A stretch of DNA of 40,759 nucleotides from Methylophaga sp. (GCA_002696735.1 NZSL01000017.1:1-40759); one strand, 5' to 3'. Shown: positions 18,807-28,614, counted from the first letter of the stretch. A program made the numbers and translations. The notes: generated by a model not told the origin, from the letters alone.

Positions 18807-19055
18807 TTAAGCAGACTTTTGTGCTTGCTTGATCAGCTGGGCAACACGCTCAGAGGTTTGTGCACCTTGGCTGATCCAATGTTTAACGCGCTCTAAATCA
18901 ATGCGTAGCTCTTCTTCCTGGCCTTTAGCAATCGGGTTAAAGAACCCCAGACGCTCGATGTAACGACCATCACGTTTACTACGTGAATCTGTTACGACAA
19001 TGCCGTAAAAAGGACGCTTTTTTGCGCCGCCGCGTGTCATTCTGATTGTTACCAT
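18807..19055 (-). CDS. rpsP: 30S ribosomal protein S16
   Basis: At 82 aa it matches the family length and carries [17 protein letters not shown] and [14 protein letters not shown]16 is an early assembly protein of the 30S body. It is the first gene of the four-gene operon, with its own putative promoter in the 86-bp gap to ffh. Confidence 0.97.
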   Translation of the reverse strand: MVTIRMTRGGAKKRPFYGIVVTDSRSKRDGRYIERLGFFNPIAKGQEEELRIDLERVKHWISQGAQTSERVAQLIKQAQKSA

Positions 19056-19094
19056 AAACCTACCCGTTGAAAATCTGGATGGAAAAATAGAGTT

Positions 19095-19123
19095 ATTTTA
19101 CGCACTTATCCAAGGTTTGCAAA
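19095..19123 (-). promoter_or_regulatory. Putative promoter of the rpsP operon
   Basis: On the minus strand TTTGCA (4 of 6) and TAAAAT (5 of 6) are exactly 17 bp apart, 40 bp upstream of the rpsP ATG and just after the ffh stop. Position and spacing support a sigma70 promoter. Confidence 0.5.
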
Positions 19124-19141
19124 GCTGTAAATGCGATTGTG

Positions 19142-20512
19142 TTAAAAAGGCATGCCACCGCCGCCCATTGGCAGTTTTCCACCAAGGCCGCGCATCATTT
19201 TAGCCATACCACCTTTCTGTCCCATTTTCTTCATCATTTTCTGCATTTGTGAGAACTGTTTCAGTAGGCGGTTAACATCCTGGATCTGTGTGCCAGAGCC
19301 AGCTGCAATACGTTTTTTCCTGGAGCCTTTGATTAATTCAGGACGACGCCGCTCTTTCGGAGTCATTGAATTGATCATCGCTTCCATTCTGACCAGTTCT
19401 TTATCATTGGCCTGATTTTTAACGGCATCTGGAATTTGTCCCATTCCAGGCAACTTATCCATCAATGTGCCAATGCCGCCCATTTTGCTCATTTGCTGTA
19501 GTTGATCGCGAAAATCTTCAAGGTCAAAACCTTTGCCTTTCTTGAGTTTGTTAGCGAGTTTTTCAGCTGAGTCGGTATCAATTTTGCGTTGTGCTTCTTC
19601 GACCAGAGAAAGTACGTCGCCCATTCCCAAAATTCGCGAAACAATACGATCAGGATGAAACACTTCCAGCGCAGTAGTCTTTTCACCGACCCCCATAAAT
19701 TTAATGGGCTTACCGGTGATATGCCGAATGGATAAGGCCGCACCACCTCGTGCATCACCATCGGTTTTAGTCAGAATCACACCGGTCAGTGGCAATGCTT
19801 CATTAAATGCCTTGGCGGTATTTGCCGCATCCTGACCAGTCATGCTATCAACTGTAAATAAGGTTTCAGTTGGATTAATTGCTGCGTGGATGCGTTTAAT
19901 TTCGCCCATCATGTCGTCATCAATGTGCAGCCGACCAGCCGTATCAATAATGACTACATCAACATATTCTAGTTTTGCTTGTGCCACTGCAGCCTGAGCG
20001 ATTGCTACCGGATCCTGACTGGCATCACTGGGAAAAAACTTGGCTTCAACATCACTTGCCAACGTTTTAAGCTGCTCAATCGCGGCTGGACGATAAACGT
20101 CAGCACTGGCGACCATCACCGATTTTTTTTGTCTTTCTTTCAGAAAACGGGCCAGTTTGGCCACACTGGTTGTTTTACCGGCACCTTGTAAGCCTGCCAT
20201 CAAAATAACAACCGGCGGCTGACTATTCAGATTAAGACTATTGTCTTCATCGCCCATAACGGCGACCAGTTCGTCGTTAACTATTTTGACGAAAACCTGG
20301 CCAGGACTGAGGCTGCGCATCACATCCTGTCCCATTGCCCGTTCTTTTACTCTTTCAATAAATTCACGAACAACCGCTAAAGCAACGTCGGCTTCAAGCA
20401 GAGCCATACGTACTTCACGTAAAGTTTCTTTAATATTATCTTCGGTGATTCGACCCTGACCACGTAATTTTTTGAGGCTGCCGGCGAGTCTGTCACTTAG
20501 GCTGTCAAACAT
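19142..20512 (-). CDS. ffh: Signal recognition particle protein Ffh
   Basis: Ffh binds 4.5S RNA and signal sequences and delivers ribosomes to FtsY at the membrane. The 456-aa protein has the NG GTPase domain with GLQGAGKT at 107–114, DTAGRLHID near 190–198 and TKTDGDARGGAALS. A C-terminal M domain is rich in methionine (QFSQMQKMMKKMGQKGGMAKMM split across the tail) for signal-sequence binding. It is divergent from ypjD, the usual gammaproteobacterial arrangement. Confidence 0.97.
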   Translation of the reverse strand: MFDSLSDRLAGSLKKLRGQGRITEDNIKETLREVRMALLEADVALAVVREFIERVKERAMGQDVMRSLSPGQVFVKIVNDELVAVMGDEDNSLNLNSQPPVVILMAGLQGAGKTTSVAKLARFLKERQKKSVMVASADVYRPAAIEQLKTLASDVEAKFFPSDASQDPVAIAQAAVAQAKLEYVDVVIIDTAGRLHIDDDMMGEIKRIHAAINPTETLFTVDSMTGQDAANTAKAFNEALPLTGVILTKTDGDARGGAALSIRHITGKPIKFMGVGEKTTALEVFHPDRIVSRILGMGDVLSLVEEAQRKIDTDSAEKLANKLKKGKGFDLEDFRDQLQQMSKMGGIGTLMDKLPGMGQIPDAVKNQANDKELVRMEAMINSMTPKERRRPELIKGSRKKRIAAGSGTQIQDVNRLLKQFSQMQKMMKKMGQKGGMAKMMRGLGGKLPMGGGGMPF

Positions 20513-20559
20513 AATGTATCCTGCATCGTTTCGTTACTGAAAAATCAGTACTATTTGGA

Positions 20560-20606
20560 TAGGGTCTGTTTATTTTCAGAAGCATATGAAAGTTAAACAG
20601 ACTCTA
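20560..20606. repeat. 47-bp inverted repeat element between ffh and ypjD
   Basis: Thirteen-base arms TAGGGTCTGTTTA (20560–20572) and TAAACAGACTCTA (20594–20606) pair with one G·T wobble around a 21-base centre. No T-run follows, so it is not a simple terminator. Its right arm read on the minus strand resembles the left end of the repeat region at 30914, so it may belong to a dispersed family. Confidence 0.55.
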
Positions 20607-20714
20607 GATATTGCATTATAACTGATATGATATCCGGTGAAGCAGTTTACCGTTTATGATTAAGCTTGAAGGTTTAACTGGATAATCATTATTGGAACTT
20701 AAGGATCTCCCCTC

Positions 20715-21515
20715 ATGGCCATTGCCAACGCATTAGCCTTTCTACTGTATTTAAGTAGCAGCGTTATTTTGATCCGAGACTTTGTCAAACGCGATCATAA
20801 CGCCAATAAACTTGCCTTACCGATAGGCATATTGACCACTTTAGCGCTGTTATTTCATGCTGCAGATATTTATTTCACCATGAAATTTGCTCAAGGCTGG
20901 GATCTCAGTCTGATGAGCATGTTATCTATCGCAGCCTGGTTAATGGCATTTATCGCGATGTTAGCCGGTTTGCGATCTCCCGTAGCCCATCCTGGAATTG
21001 TAGTATATCCACTGGTCGCCTTATGTTTAATGTTCAGGGTCGAGGCTCCGGGTAGTAGCCAACAAACTCTTAGTGATCCCGCTTTGGAATGGCATATTTT
21101 ATTATCACTTACAGCATATGCTCTGCTGGCACTTGCTGCTATGCAATCGATCATCCTGGCGATTCAGGAAAAACAGTTACGTAATAAACATGCCGGCGGC
21201 TGGGTCCGTAAACTGCCTCCACTGCAGACAATGGAAAAGACATTATTTCAATTACTTTATGCCGGCTTCATTTTACTGACGTTGGGTCTGATTACTGGAT
21301 TTCTGTTTGTTGATAATTTCGTCGCTCAGCATCTGGCCCATAAAACCGTTTTTTCAATTATCGCCTGGCTGGTTTTTGCAGGATTGCTATGGGGCCGTAA
21401 ACAGTATGGCTGGCGAAGCCAGACAGCGGTTAAATGGACTTTATCCGGTTTTGGTTTTTTATTGCTGGCATATGTTGGCAGCAAACTTGTTATTGAATTT
21501 TTGATTAAAAGTTAA
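20715..21515 (+). CDS. ypjD: CcsA/YpjD-like cytochrome c assembly family inner-membrane protein
   Basis: A 266-aa, strongly hydrophobic protein with about eight membrane segments (for example ALAFLLYLSSSVILI at the N-terminus and LVFAGLLWGR near the C-terminus). It has the family histidine positions (LFHAADIYFT, EWHILLSLTAYALLALAAMQ). It belongs to the CcsA/CcmC/HemX superfamily, whose better-known members handle haem for cytochrome c maturation. The enteric neighbour of ffh is ypjD, and the gene order ffh, ypjD, corB is kept here, so orthology is likely while the exact role is unproven. corB starts 3 bp after its stop. Confidence 0.85.
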   Translation: MAIANALAFLLYLSSSVILIRDFVKRDHNANKLALPIGILTTLALLFHAADIYFTMKFAQGWDLSLMSMLSIAAWLMAFIAMLAGLRSPVAHPGIVVYPLVALCLMFRVEAPGSSQQTLSDPALEWHILLSLTAYALLALAAMQSIILAIQEKQLRNKHAGGWVRKLPPLQTMEKTLFQLLYAGFILLTLGLITGFLFVDNFVAQHLAHKTVFSIIAWLVFAGLLWGRKQYGWRSQTAVKWTLSGFGFLLLAYVGSKLVIEFLIKS

Positions 21516-21518
21516 CTG

Positions 21519-22808
21519 ATGGAAGATATTTCTTTAATTGGCCTGTTTATAATTCTGTTTTGTCTATTAGTGTTGTCGGCGTTTTTTTCAAGTTCCGAAA
21601 CAGCATTGATGTCATTAAATCGCTATCGATTAAAACATCTTGCTCAACAAGGACATCGCGGCGCAATGATTGCCAGCAGTTTGCTAGCCAGACCTGACCG
21701 TTTGATTGGCCTCATCCTGCTGGGCAATAACTTTGTGAATATTTTTGCCTCAGCTATTGCTACCGTCATTGGAATTAAACTGCTGGGTGAGAACGGTATT
21801 GTGGTAGCAACCTTCACCTTAACGTTGGTCATCTTGTTATTTGCTGAGGTCACCCCCAAAACGCTTGCAGCCTTACACCCCGAGCGAGTCGCTTACCCTG
21901 CCAGTTTTGTATTAAAGCCATTATTATTCTTTTTGTATCCCTTGGTATGGTTTACCAGTGCGATTACTAACCGATTGCTGAGCCTATTTGGTGTGTCTCG
22001 TGAAGATGCGACGTCTACGGCTATTAACATAGAAGAATTAAGGGTGGCGCTGATGGAAGCAGGCAGTATGATCCCAAACCGCCACAAAGATATGCTAATG
22101 AGCATTCTGGATCTGGAGCAGGTTACGGTAAACGATGTAATGGTGCCGCGTAATGAAATTGAAGGTATCGACATCAATCAGCCATTTGCTGAAATTGTAA
22201 AGCAGCTTTCACATTGTGGTTACACCAGGTTGCCAGTCTACCGCGACAGTATGGATAACATTGTTGGTATCTTGCATGTACGCAAGGCATTAAATCTGAT
22301 GACTCAGGACAACCTGAATCAACAAACCTTTGAGAGTATTGTAAAAGAAGCTTATTTCGTTCCAGAGGACACACCTCTGAATACTCAGCTGATTCAGTTT
22401 CAGCGTAAATTGCGTCGCACAGGTCTTGTAGTGGATGAATACGGCGATTTACTGGGTTTGATTACATTAGAAGATATTTTTCGGGAGATTGTGGGGGAGT
22501 TTACCGCCAATACCATTGATGATGAAAAGGAAATTCATCCACAAAGTGATGGCAGTTATCTGATTAATGGCTCAGCCAATATCCGTGAATTGAATCGAAC
22601 ACTGGATTGGCTATTACCAACCGATGGTCCTAAAACGATCAACGGCCTGGTGCTGGAACATCTGGAAAGCATTCCTGATCCCGGGGTAAGTTTGCGTATT
22701 GATGATTACATTATCGAGGTGATTCAAACCGCAGATAATGCCATCAGAACTGTGCGACTACGGCAATTGCAGCCTTCCAAACCAACAGCTGAGACGGAGC
22801 AAAGTTAA
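21519..22808 (+). CDS. corB: CorC/HlyC family CBS-domain membrane protein (YfjD/CorB-like)
   Basis: A 429-aa protein with a DUF21 (CNNM-type) membrane domain at about residues 1–190 containing SAFFSSSETALMSLNRYRL and NNFVNIFASAIAT. A CBS pair follows at about 200–325 (DVMVPRNEIEGID, RLPVYRDSMDNIVGILHVRK and VVDEYGDLLGLITLEDI). A C-terminal CorC_HlyC domain covers about 340–420. Relatives are linked to magnesium and cobalt efflux or resistance. It is the third gene of a compact plus-strand cluster and is directly followed by a gene starting TTG. Confidence 0.88.
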   Translation: MEDISLIGLFIILFCLLVLSAFFSSSETALMSLNRYRLKHLAQQGHRGAMIASSLLARPDRLIGLILLGNNFVNIFASAIATVIGIKLLGENGIVVATFTLTLVILLFAEVTPKTLAALHPERVAYPASFVLKPLLFFLYPLVWFTSAITNRLLSLFGVSREDATSTAINIEELRVALMEAGSMIPNRHKDMLMSILDLEQVTVNDVMVPRNEIEGIDINQPFAEIVKQLSHCGYTRLPVYRDSMDNIVGILHVRKALNLMTQDNLNQQTFESIVKEAYFVPEDTPLNTQLIQFQRKLRRTGLVVDEYGDLLGLITLEDIFREIVGEFTANTIDDEKEIHPQSDGSYLINGSANIRELNRTLDWLLPTDGPKTINGLVLEHLESIPDPGVSLRIDDYIIEVIQTADNAIRTVRLRQLQPSKPTAETEQS

Positions 22809-22809
22809 A

Positions 22810-24738
22810 TTGGCTAATCTGCAGATACGATGCTTCGGCTTCACTGACGCAGATCATCAACAGCTGCAAGCCCTGTTATCGCAGTACAACTCATCATTAA
22901 ACCACCAATGGCAAATAAGTCGTTTAGGTCATGCTGTTTTGTATTTTTATAACGTTGATAACGCGGAAGGTTTAAAAAGCTGGCAGCAACGTGATGTCGA
23001 ACTGCTGAATATATACTGTAGCCGGCGCAAAACCACTCATCAGCAAAACTTGCTGCAGATAAAATTACCCTTAACCAGCAGTAATTTATTTTCCCTGTTC
23101 GCTTTTGCTGAAAGACATTTTGCTCAATCAAGAAAATTATCCGCTAAAGGGTTTCATTTTCTGCAATCACCGGCAAAAGTGATTAATCCCCGTTTATTCA
23201 GTATGTGGCTTGGTAATGCTCTCTTACGTAACCAGTCCAAACCAGCTGCCGATCTCCCCAAACTAAATTTATTGATCTCTGTCGTAACGGATGAACGACG
23301 AGGTGACATTATTACTGATCCTGCTTTATTAAAAACCTGGTTATCCCAACTTACCGATGATTTATCTCAACGCCTGTCAATTTTGTTAGCAAATCTGCAG
23401 GCAATCAAACATCACCATATCTCTGAAACTCGACAGATAAATCTTTTGGATGTCTATTTCCACGAACTCAAACGTCTTTTACTGACCCGTGACAGCAAAG
23501 TTATCGCCGCAGAGTCCAGCCTGAAAAGACCCGCTCAAAAAAACCTGAGCAATTTCAGTCAGACCATACGCTGCCTCGCTGAGTTATATTTCAACCTGGC
23601 TGACAAACATTATCAACGTGGTGAACGGCCTGCAAATTCCCCCCGTTTTCTATTCTGTTTGAATCGTGGCAGCGAATTAATTTCGTTACAGATTCTGCAT
23701 GCTTATCTGTATTACAGAGCTGCACCAAAGGATTGCTGGTTACAATTAAACCAATTATTGATATATCTTGAAAAGGCAAAAGCTCTGCAGCAGGAGCCGG
23801 ATGTTTCGCCACTTGGCAGCAGTGATAATTTTGAGCATATATATAAGCGTATTGCACTAACAGCCATTGCAGATCCCTACAGCTTGTCTAAATACTCCGT
23901 CATTCGCCTTTACTCAATGATAGCGGAGGTCGTTAATAAGGCTGTGATTACCGATATCCCCCCTCAACAACAAGTTCTGGAAAATGCTTTTTTATTAACC
24001 GGATATTTTTGTGTTGAAGCAGAACAAGATCAAGCGCCAAAAGCCTTGTCGAAAACACCACAATTAACACGCCAGGCGTCTGATAACCGCATGCTACAAA
24101 CTCAGGATGTTTTAACCATCCTCGGACAAAAACTTATTCTATCCAACAAGCGGGAAAATGCTTTGGATTTGCAACTGATTCGACAGGTAATGCCCCAACT
24201 TGCAGCCAATTACCAACGACAATCCCCCAGAAAACAGTTAATTGATAACGGTTCTGTAGAAATCGTCCACGGTTACGACAATATTGTGGATTTTCTTAAT
24301 GGGGCTTCCAGTAACAGCATGCAGGCAAAAGTGCTGAACGACTCCGAACATGGCAGCTTATTGCTTATTAATAAATGCGAAGACACGATTGATGTAAACG
24401 AACTGGTTTTACTGAAACTGCAAAATAAATTGCAATTAGCAACTATTTGCTGGTTCTGTAACGATTGGCAGAACAACGCTCAGGCAGGTCTAAGCTTAAT
24501 AGAAGGTACGCCGGAAGTTGTAACCTGCCAGCCAATACCCGGAAATTTCCTCTATCCAGGGATACAACTCAACACACAGCCCCCGGCACTTATTACCCAA
24601 AAAGGGGTCTTTAGTCCTAAACGCCAACTGACAATATCTAACTCCAAAGAGGCTTCAATCAATGCTGAAACCAAAGACCTGTTTTCAGCGACATTGGACT
24701 ATGAACGTTTCACCTATATTGTCAAAGCCGGTTCATAA
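22810..24738 (+). CDS. Unrecognised 642-aa protein, possible PilZ-like C-terminal domain
   Basis: The best start is a TTG at 22810, one base after the corB stop, with GGAG upstream; the in-frame ATG at 22738 would overlap corB by 70 bp. No signal peptide or membrane segment is seen, so it is probably cytoplasmic. The middle is largely helical (residues about 170–400) with a motif KRIALTAIADPYSLSKY near 345–361. The C-terminal third looks like beta strands: LNDSEHGSLLLIN, VNELVLLKLQ, QLATICWFCND and AGLSLIEG. This order resembles a degenerate PilZ barrel (D-S-x-x-G followed by a VGELV-like strand and a W strand), which would point to c-di-GMP. That is inference from pattern; I do not recognise the family with certainty. 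It lies between corB and asmA. Confidence 0.7.
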   Translation: MANLQIRCFGFTDADHQQLQALLSQYNSSLNHQWQISRLGHAVLYFYNVDNAEGLKSWQQRDVELLNIYCSRRKTTHQQNLLQIKLPLTSSNLFSLFAFAERHFAQSRKLSAKGFHFLQSPAKVINPRLFSMWLGNALLRNQSKPAADLPKLNLLISVVTDERRGDIITDPALLKTWLSQLTDDLSQRLSILLANLQAIKHHHISETRQINLLDVYFHELKRLLLTRDSKVIAAESSLKRPAQKNLSNFSQTIRCLAELYFNLADKHYQRGERPANSPRFLFCLNRGSELISLQILHAYLYYRAAPKDCWLQLNQLLIYLEKAKALQQEPDVSPLGSSDNFEHIYKRIALTAIADPYSLSKYSVIRLYSMIAEVVNKAVITDIPPQQQVLENAFLLTGYFCVEAEQDQAPKALSKTPQLTRQASDNRMLQTQDVLTILGQKLILSNKRENALDLQLIRQVMPQLAANYQRQSPRKQLIDNGSVEIVHGYDNIVDFLNGASSNSMQAKVLNDSEHGSLLLINKCEDTIDVNELVLLKLQNKLQLATICWFCNDWQNNAQAGLSLIEGTPEVVTCQPIPGNFLYPGIQLNTQPPALITQKGVFSPKRQLTISNSKEASINAETKDLFSATLDYERFTYIVKAGS

Positions 24739-24797
24739 ACCCTGTCAAATGACTTATCATCTTGGCAATACACCCATCTAAAGTACAGGATAAAAGC

Positions 24798-27266
24798 ATG
24801 CGCACCTTTATCAAAGTGATTATTGCAATAATCATCATCGCTATTGCTGCTCTCGCAGCACTTCCCTTCATTATCGATCCAAATGACTATAAAGATGAGA
24901 TTGCAGCGCAGGTTGAAAAAACCACAGGGCGTAAATTGACTTTGCAAGGTGATATCGAGCTATCGGTGTTTCCCTGGATAGCTTTAGAACTCGGACCATT
25001 ATCACTTAGCAATGCCAGTGGCTTTAAAGCCGAATCTTTTGCCAGCGTCGAAGCTGCCGAAATTCGCATTAAACTGATGCCTCTGCTGAAAAAACAGCTG
25101 GAAATGGACACCATTGTGCTCGACGGTCTGTTGCTGAATCTGGAGACCAATAAAGAAGGTGTGACCAACTGGGATGATCTGACAAAAACCAGTGATGAAG
25201 TAGAACAACCCCCTTCAGCTGAAGCTGACAGTGTTTCGGACGAGCCATCCAGTGGATTATCTGCAGTAAAAATTGCCGGCATTAAACTAACCAATGCCAA
25301 TGTATTGTGGTCTGATGCCAGCAAAGATGAAAACTTCCAGTTACGTAATCTTAATCTGGAGACCGATCCTCTGGCTCCCGGCGATCCCACTTCACTTACA
25401 ACGTCGTTTGATTTGATCAGCAGTAAGCCTGAAGTCAAAGCACATATCGAACTTGAGAGTAAGGTAATCGTCGATCTTGAAAAGCAGATCTACGCACTGG
25501 AGTCACTGAAGCTCAATACCGTTGCCAATAGTTCTGCAATGCCATTGCAACAGGCTAATCTGGACCTTCAAGCTGACATTCATGCCAACATGGCGAGTGA
25601 ATTGGTGACAATCCAAAATTTAGCAATTAATTTACAAGCTACCGGATCTGAACAAAATATCGACGCCAATATAGAGGGTTTAATCGAAGCCAATCTGGCA
25701 TCGCAACAACACAGCATTACAAATCTTGTTATCAGCGCGGATATTGAAGATAAAAATCTACCCGGTGGCAAAAGCAAACTGGATGTCACAAGCAACCTCA
25801 TAGCTAATCTCGCAGATGAAACATTGCAGGTTAATGATCTTGCCATCAAATTTGCAGATCTGACGATGAATGGACGAATACTGGCGGAGAAAATCCTGTC
25901 TGATGATCTGGCATATAATGGCAATATCCAGGTGAAACCTTTCAACCTGCGTAAATTAGCCGAAGATTTAAAAATTGAACTGCCTGAAATGGCCGATAAT
26001 AGTACATTGGAACTGGTTCAGCTGAGTAGTGAAATCAGTGGCAGCAAACAATCGCTTAATACCAAAGATTTACAATTGACCCTGGATCAAAGTCAATTAA
26101 CCGGTCAATTTGGTATCAACAATTTCGAAAAACCCGCTTACACATTTAATCTGATGCTGGATCAAATTGATGCTGATCGCTATTTACCACCAGCGAAAGA
26201 AGAAGTTGAGGATAAAACGGCTAAAGAAGTTTCTACACCTGCTTCATCTGCAGCCGGCGGCTCCAGTGAATTACCATTGGAAACACTGCGGGACATCAAC
26301 GCCAAAGGCAGTTTGAAAATTGGCAAACTCAAAGTCAGTGGCATTAACAGTGAAAACATTGTCATTACTATTGATGCAAAAGATGGTCTGATCAAACTGA
26401 GTCCCCTGGCTGCAGAGTTATATCAGGGAAAGTATCAAGGTAATGTCAATCTTGATGCCCGTGGTGACAATTTGAAGCTTGCAGTAGATGAAAACCTGCA
26501 AGGGGTTCAGGCCGGTCCCCTATTAAAAGATCTGACCGGTAATGATCGTATTGCCGGCACAGCAAATGCCAATGTAAAGCTCAATGGCAGTGGTAAAGAT
26601 ATTGATGCCATCAAACAAAGTCTGAACGGTAATGGTGCATTTTCTTTTACGGATGGCGCATTAAAAGGCATTAATATTGCAGAAGCCATTCGCCAGGCTA
26701 AGGCTGTTCTGTCCGGACAAAAAGCTGCAGAGACTAACGAACCGGTGCAAACTGATTTCAGCAGCCTGAAAGGCACATTCACCGCCAATGAAGGCATCGT
26801 AAATAATCAGGACCTTGAGTTAATGTCTCCATTATTGCGAGTCACCGGTGCGGGTGATATTGATCTCCCCAGAGAAGTCATTGATTATGCTGTTCGCGTT
26901 TCAATCGTCGGTTCAGCTGAAGGCCAGGGAGGCAAAACTCTTGAAGATCTGAAAGGGATTACCATTCCGGTAAAAATTACCGGCAGTTTTGATAATCCAA
27001 GACCCAAAGTGGATTTGGCCTCTGTCTTAAAAGAACAGGCCACTGGTGAAATTAAAGCCAAAGCTGAAGAAAAACTAAAAGAAAAACTGGGTGATGAGCT
27101 TGGTGGATTACTGGGTAAGAAACTGGGTGGCGATTCAAAATCTTCAACTTCTGATGAAACTACTGAAGAGCCTGCTACCGATGAGCAAACATCCGATGAG
27201 GCAGACTCTGCAGATGAACCCTCAGAAGAGGACTTGTTGAAGGAAAAACTGAAAAGTTTATTCTAG
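24798..27266 (+). CDS. asmA: AsmA family protein
   Basis: An 822-aa protein starting at ATG 24798 (AGGA upstream) rather than the in-frame ATG at 24762. It has an N-terminal membrane anchor (VIIAIIIIAIAALAALPFII, residues 6–25), then the AsmA signature DPNDYKDEIAAQVEKTTGR and LTLQGDIELSVFPWIALELG. The C-terminal AsmA_2 region shows LNGNGAFSFTDGALKGINIAE and VTGAGDIDLP. The tail is acidic and low in complexity (repeated SDE/ADE), ending in EDLLKEKLKSLF. AsmA-like proteins are long periplasmic beta-taco bridges linked to lipid transfer to, or assembly of, the outer membrane. It probably follows the 642-aa gene in one transcript. Confidence 0.9.
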   Translation: MRTFIKVIIAIIIIAIAALAALPFIIDPNDYKDEIAAQVEKTTGRKLTLQGDIELSVFPWIALELGPLSLSNASGFKAESFASVEAAEIRIKLMPLLKKQLEMDTIVLDGLLLNLETNKEGVTNWDDLTKTSDEVEQPPSAEADSVSDEPSSGLSAVKIAGIKLTNANVLWSDASKDENFQLRNLNLETDPLAPGDPTSLTTSFDLISSKPEVKAHIELESKVIVDLEKQIYALESLKLNTVANSSAMPLQQANLDLQADIHANMASELVTIQNLAINLQATGSEQNIDANIEGLIEANLASQQHSITNLVISADIEDKNLPGGKSKLDVTSNLIANLADETLQVNDLAIKFADLTMNGRILAEKILSDDLAYNGNIQVKPFNLRKLAEDLKIELPEMADNSTLELVQLSSEISGSKQSLNTKDLQLTLDQSQLTGQFGINNFEKPAYTFNLMLDQIDADRYLPPAKEEVEDKTAKEVSTPASSAAGGSSELPLETLRDINAKGSLKIGKLKVSGINSENIVITIDAKDGLIKLSPLAAELYQGKYQGNVNLDARGDNLKLAVDENLQGVQAGPLLKDLTGNDRIAGTANANVKLNGSGKDIDAIKQSLNGNGAFSFTDGALKGINIAEAIRQAKAVLSGQKAAETNEPVQTDFSSLKGTFTANEGIVNNQDLELMSPLLRVTGAGDIDLPREVIDYAVRVSIVGSAEGQGGKTLEDLKGITIPVKITGSFDNPRPKVDLASVLKEQATGEIKAKAEEKLKEKLGDELGGLLGKKLGGDSKSSTSDETTEEPATDEQTSDEADSADEPSEEDLLKEKLKSLF

Positions 27267-27304
27267 GCCGTGTTCACAAAGGAACATGGCCTGATTCTAT
27301 TTTG
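27266..27304 (+). terminator. Hairpin between asmA and mutY, weak terminator
   Basis: A 10-bp stem GGCCGTGTTC (27266–27275) / GAACATGGCC (27282–27291) has one G·U pair and a 6-nt loop. It begins on the last base of the asmA stop codon and is followed by the T-rich TGATTCTATTTTG. The T-tract is interrupted and runs into the mutY TTG start, so it may attenuate rather than stop transcription. Confidence 0.5.
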
Positions 27305-28351
27305 ACTAACAGCTTCAGTGAACGTTTATTAGCCTGGTATGACCATCACGGTCGTAAGGATTTGCCATGGCAGCAAAAACCATCGGCTTATCATGTATGG
27401 CTTTCTGAAGTGATGCTTCAGCAAACTCAGGTTGCTACCGTTATTCCGTATTACCAGCGTTTTATTGATCGTTTCCCGGACATTAACGCTCTGGCAGATG
27501 CCCATATAGATGATGTCCTCGGCTTATGGTCAGGGCTTGGATATTATGCCCGTGGACGAAATCTGCATAAGGCAGCTGTTCAGATGCAACAGCATCATGA
27601 CGCAAAGGTGCCAGAGGATTTTCAGGCGCTTTTGGATTTGCCAGGAATTGGTCGTTCTACTGCCGGAGCCATTATGGCGCTGGCCTTTCATCAGCGCTAT
27701 CCGATTCTGGATGGCAACGTAAAACGCGTTTTGGCGCGATATGATGCCATTAATGTCTGGCCAGGTGAGAAACACGTAGAAGCTGCAATGTGGCAGCGAG
27801 CCGAGACATTATTGCCCGAACATCGCATTGCTAATTATATTCAGGCACAAATGGACCTGGGAGCCACCTTGTGCACCCGCAGTCGCCCAGCCTGCCAGCA
27901 ATGCCCTCTTCAAACTGATTGCCAGGCTTTTGCATCCGGTGAGCCGACTTTATTCCCGGTACGTAAAGCTAAAAAAATCCAACCTGTACGTCAGACCAAC
28001 TGGTTTATCTATATAGATCAAAATAACCACATATTATTGGAACAACGTCCGCAAAATGGCATATGGGGGGGGCTATGGAGTTTTCCAGAGGGTAAAACTG
28101 CAGAGGCAGCAGATAACCGTTTGCCGATAAAAAATACCTTACTGGAATCGTCATTGCCTGAAATCAAACATGTTTTCAGTCACTTCAAATTAACTATAAC
28201 CCCTTATTTGTTTACTGCTGAGCCAATCCACCTTGTGGCTGAGAATAATAGACATATCTGGGTTAAAATAGATCAGGCGTTAACTTTGGGCTTACCTGCT
28301 CCGGTTAAACAATTAATTCAATTTTTATCATCAACCGAGAGGATGCTATGA
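27302..28351 (+). CDS. mutY: A/G-specific adenine glycosylase MutY
   Basis: MutY removes adenine mispaired with 8-oxoguanine. The 349-aa frame starts at TTG 27302; no nearby ATG fits, and the protein start ([21 protein letters not shown]) aligns with the family. Catalytic E36 ([10 protein letters not shown]) and D137 (ILDGNVKRV), the helix-hairpin-helix [12 protein letters not shown] and the [4Fe-4S] cysteines C191, C198, C201 and C207 are visible. A C-terminal NUDIX-like 8-oxoG reading domain follows ([18 protein letters not shown]). The stop overlaps yggX by 4 bp (ATGA), the classic mutY–yggX pair. Confidence 0.96.
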   Translation: MTNSFSERLLAWYDHHGRKDLPWQQKPSAYHVWLSEVMLQQTQVATVIPYYQRFIDRFPDINALADAHIDDVLGLWSGLGYYARGRNLHKAAVQMQQHHDAKVPEDFQALLDLPGIGRSTAGAIMALAFHQRYPILDGNVKRVLARYDAINVWPGEKHVEAAMWQRAETLLPEHRIANYIQAQMDLGATLCTRSRPACQQCPLQTDCQAFASGEPTLFPVRKAKKIQPVRQTNWFIYIDQNNHILLEQRPQNGIWGGLWSFPEGKTAEAADNRLPIKNTLLESSLPEIKHVFSHFKLTITPYLFTAEPIHLVAENNRHIWVKIDQALTLGLPAPVKQLIQFLSSTERML

Positions 28352-28614
28352 CACGTACTGTGCATTGTGTAAAACTCAACAAAGAAGCAGAGGCACTCGA
28401 TTTTCCCCCTTATCCTGGTGAACTGGGGAAAAAAATCTATGAAACAGTCTCTAAAGAAGCCTGGCAAATGTGGGTAGCGCATCAAACCATGTTAATTAAT
28501 GAGTATCGTTTATCATTGGCTGATCCAAAATCCCAGACTTTTCTGAGAACCGAATTAGAGAAATTTTTCTTTGGAGACGGCTCTGAAAAGCCAGCTGATT
28601 TCAAGCCGGTTTAG
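28348..28614 (+). CDS. yggX: Fe(2+)-trafficking protein YggX
   Basis: An 88-aa protein with the family features [29 protein letters not shown] split around C7, and [20 protein letters not shown]. YggX protects iron-sulfur clusters and DNA from oxidative damage. Coupling to mutY, itself an FeS enzyme for oxidative DNA lesions, is conserved in gammaproteobacteria. Confidence 0.96.
   Translation: MTRTVHCVKLNKEAEALDFPPYPGELGKKIYETVSKEAWQMWVAHQTMLINEYRLSLADPKSQTFLRTELEKFFFGDGSEKPADFKPV

Noticed and set aside
24887-25438. 183-aa antisense frame opposite asmA
   Set aside because: Low-complexity serine-rich translation mirrors the asmA codons; no independent support.
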